A stretch of 14,871 nt of DNA. Origin: an uncultured Oscillibacter sp. GTDB taxonomy: Bacteria; Bacillota; Clostridia; Oscillospirales; Oscillospiraceae. The DNA lies in assembly GCA_902476875.1 (NCBI GenBank), contig CABSFC010000066.1, positions 1-14,871 of the forward strand, written 5' to 3'. Position 1 is the first letter of the stretch, and every line of letters starts with the position of its first letter. The translations under genes were made by a program, and so were the position numbers. This document shows, one piece after another, positions 13,527 through 14,871 of the stretch. A model generated the notes under the pieces. It saw nothing but the letters and a program-made list of their open reading frames with translations, was not told the origin of the DNA and did no database searches.

Positions 13527-14828
13527 ATGAAAAAGAGACTCTTAGCAATGCTGATGGCTATAGTGATGGTCCTCGGTCTGGCTGCCTGCGGCAGTAAGAC
13601 TGAAACGACCACCCCCGATGCCAGCGGCACCGATGACGGCGACACCGCCGCTGAAAGCACCCTGCACCTGGGCTATGACCCCACCACCGGCGACGAATTC
13701 TACGGCCCCTGCTATGACGAGTGGAGCGACCTGACCGACGAGGAGCTCTACAAGATGGCCCTGGAAGAGGACGAGGATCAGACGATCAACGTCTACGCCA
13801 CCTCCTCCAAGATGCTGAAGGCCGAGGAACCCTTTGAGGAGATGTATCCCGGCCTGGACCTGGTGGTCTCCGACCTGGACTCCGACGAAGTCCTGAGCAA
13901 GGCGCAGATCGAGAACGACACCGGCAATATCACCGCCGACGTGCTGCAGACCAAGGACGTCAACGGCAGCGTGTTCTATGAGTACTACAGCCTGGGCATC
14001 ATCGAGCCCTTCTATCCCCGCGACATCTGCTCCCACATCGACAAGGCCAACCTGCAGTACAGCTATCCTCTGTATGCCTCTCAGGCTTTCTGGTATTACA
14101 ACACCGAGGTCTATCCCGACGGTCAGCCCATCACCAGCTGGTGGCAGATCATCGAGAAGAACGAGGACGGCAGCCAGAAGTATCGCCTGTACACCAAGGA
14201 GATCGGCCAGGAGACCGCGTACCTGTCCCTGTTCGCCAGCTTCATCAACAACGCTGACGAGATGGAGGCCTCCTATAAGGAGATCTACGGCGAGGACCTG
14301 GAGTACACCTATGACGCTTCCAGCTTCGCTTTCGAGGTTCCCGAGAACAACGCCGGTGTGGAGTACCTGTGGCGCTTCACCCAGGCTGAGATGACCTTCA
14401 TCGGCGACGGCGACGAGCTGGTGCTGGCCGTCCACAACTCCACCAAGGAAGCTCCCGCTCTGGCCCTGGCCTCCGCCGGCAAGATCGAGAACCAGGAGGA
14501 GTCCGGCTACAACATCGCCTGGTGCATCAACCTGACTCCCTACACCGCCCTGCTGAACACCGAGTCCATGTTCGCCGTGGCCGGCTGCGACAGCCCCGCT
14601 GGCGCCCGCCTGTTCATCCGCTACATCACCGGCGGCGCCGATGGTGAGAGCGGCGGCCTGAAGCCCTTTACCAAGGTCGGCAACTGGCCTCTGCGTGACG
14701 ACGTTGAGGACGAGAAGAACCCCGCGCAGCTGTCTGAGCTGGGCGCCCGCGCCAACGACCTGGACGCCATCTACGCCATCTATCCTGACGTGCAGGATAT
14801 GTGGACCTACTGGCTGAACCAGAAGTAA
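13527..14828 (+). CDS. ABC importer substrate-binding lipoprotein (family 1, AfuA/FbpA-like)
   Basis: This 433-residue protein starts with a lipoprotein signal: a basic MKKR, a hydrophobic core and the lipobox GLAAC with C21 as the lipidated residue. A Thr/Asp/Gly/Ser-rich tether (22-45) and an acidic segment lead to the binding domain, whose first strand INVYATSSKMLKAEEPFEEMYPGLDL (87-112) has the pattern of ferric-iron/2-aminoethylphosphonate-type binding proteins (COG1840-like). FWYYNTEVYPDGQPITSWWQII (188-209) is the typical hinge region where a neutral YN-x-P-SW motif is found. It would capture the solute outside the membrane and deliver it to the fused permease. The protein is very acidic. 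SD AAAGGAG precedes the ATG, 68 bases after the ATPase stop. Ligand identity cannot be read from sequence. Confidence 0.9.
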   Translation: MKKRLLAMLMAIVMVLGLAACGSKTETTTPDASGTDDGDTAAESTLHLGYDPTTGDEFYGPCYDEWSDLTDEELYKMALEEDEDQTINVYATSSKMLKAEEPFEEMYPGLDLVVSDLDSDEVLSKAQIENDTGNITADVLQTKDVNGSVFYEYYSLGIIEPFYPRDICSHIDKANLQYSYPLYASQAFWYYNTEVYPDGQPITSWWQIIEKNEDGSQKYRLYTKEIGQETAYLSLFASFINNADEMEASYKEIYGEDLEYTYDASSFAFEVPENNAGVEYLWRFTQAEMTFIGDGDELVLAVHNSTKEAPALALASAGKIENQEESGYNIAWCINLTPYTALLNTESMFAVAGCDSPAGARLFIRYITGGADGESGGLKPFTKVGNWPLRDDVEDEKNPAQLSELGARANDLDAIYAIYPDVQDMWTYWLNQK

Positions 14829-14871
14829 TTCCTGTCTGCTGATCGCGGACACACCGGGCGGGCGGCCTGCT
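14829..14871. other. Downstream tail of the importer operon
   Basis: The last 43 bases end in a GC-rich run (GGGCGGGCGGCCTGCT) that could be the left arm of a terminator hairpin cut by the window edge. Nothing else is visible. Confidence 0.3.

Noticed and set aside
13542..14852. 436-residue minus-strand open frame opposite the lipoprotein gene
   Set aside because: Antisense shadow with repetitive Val/Leu/Gly composition; the plus strand has a signal peptide, SD and family match.

Overview
This window reads as chromosome from a high-GC member of the Firmicutes, most likely a gut Clostridia/Oscillospiraceae-type bacterium. That is an inference from the gene families: a YjdF/DUF2992 protein, a NiaR repressor, a PfoR-like membrane protein, strong Gram-positive-type Shine-Dalgarno (SD) sites, and LacI/CcpA-type operators. 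No rRNA, tRNA, CRISPR array, insertion sequence or prophage gene was seen. The coding regions are GC-rich, so long antisense open frames are everywhere; they were treated as shadows.

Layout. 1-402: 3' end of greA and its terminator. 438-1047: a self-contained yjdF unit with its own promoter, a structured leader that can base-pair its SD (candidate yjdF riboswitch), the gene and a terminator. 1072-3409: a three-gene operon for a radical SAM protein of the spore-photoproduct-lyase-like family, an ArsC/Spx-like thioredoxin-fold protein and a tRNA-dihydrouridine synthase, closed by a terminator that can work in both directions. 3416-5687 (minus strand): niaR, then a PfoR-like PTS-IIC-type permease, then a PPC/DUF296 protein, each with its own good promoter. 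niaR and the permease carry a palindrome with the same 10-bp core, TGTCTTGACA, right at the predicted transcription start. 5704-6489: a solo B3/B4-domain protein transcribed divergently from niaR.

6537-10076: a heterodimeric ABC exporter of two half-transporters overlapping by ATGA. The first subunit lacks the catalytic Glu and the H-loop His, and the second has a degenerate signature, so the pair should have one active and one degenerate ATP site. Its promoter is flanked by a 15-bp palindrome upstream and a cre/LacI-like site downstream. 10284-14828: a binding-protein-dependent ABC importer of the ferric-iron/2-aminoethylphosphonate/polyamine type, with a fused double permease, an ATPase and a lipoprotein. 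It has a consensus promoter, a perfect 12-bp LacI-type operator at the transcription start and a structured leader. Its codon choice differs clearly from the genes to its left, as expected for high expression.

The most interesting signals are the NiaR-type operator in front of an orphan PTS-IIC/PfoR-like permease (a candidate vitamin B3 transporter), the C-terminal QLDLF clamp-binding-like motif on the radical SAM protein, the SD-sequestering yjdF leader, and the LacI-type control of an importer that would otherwise be called an iron transporter.
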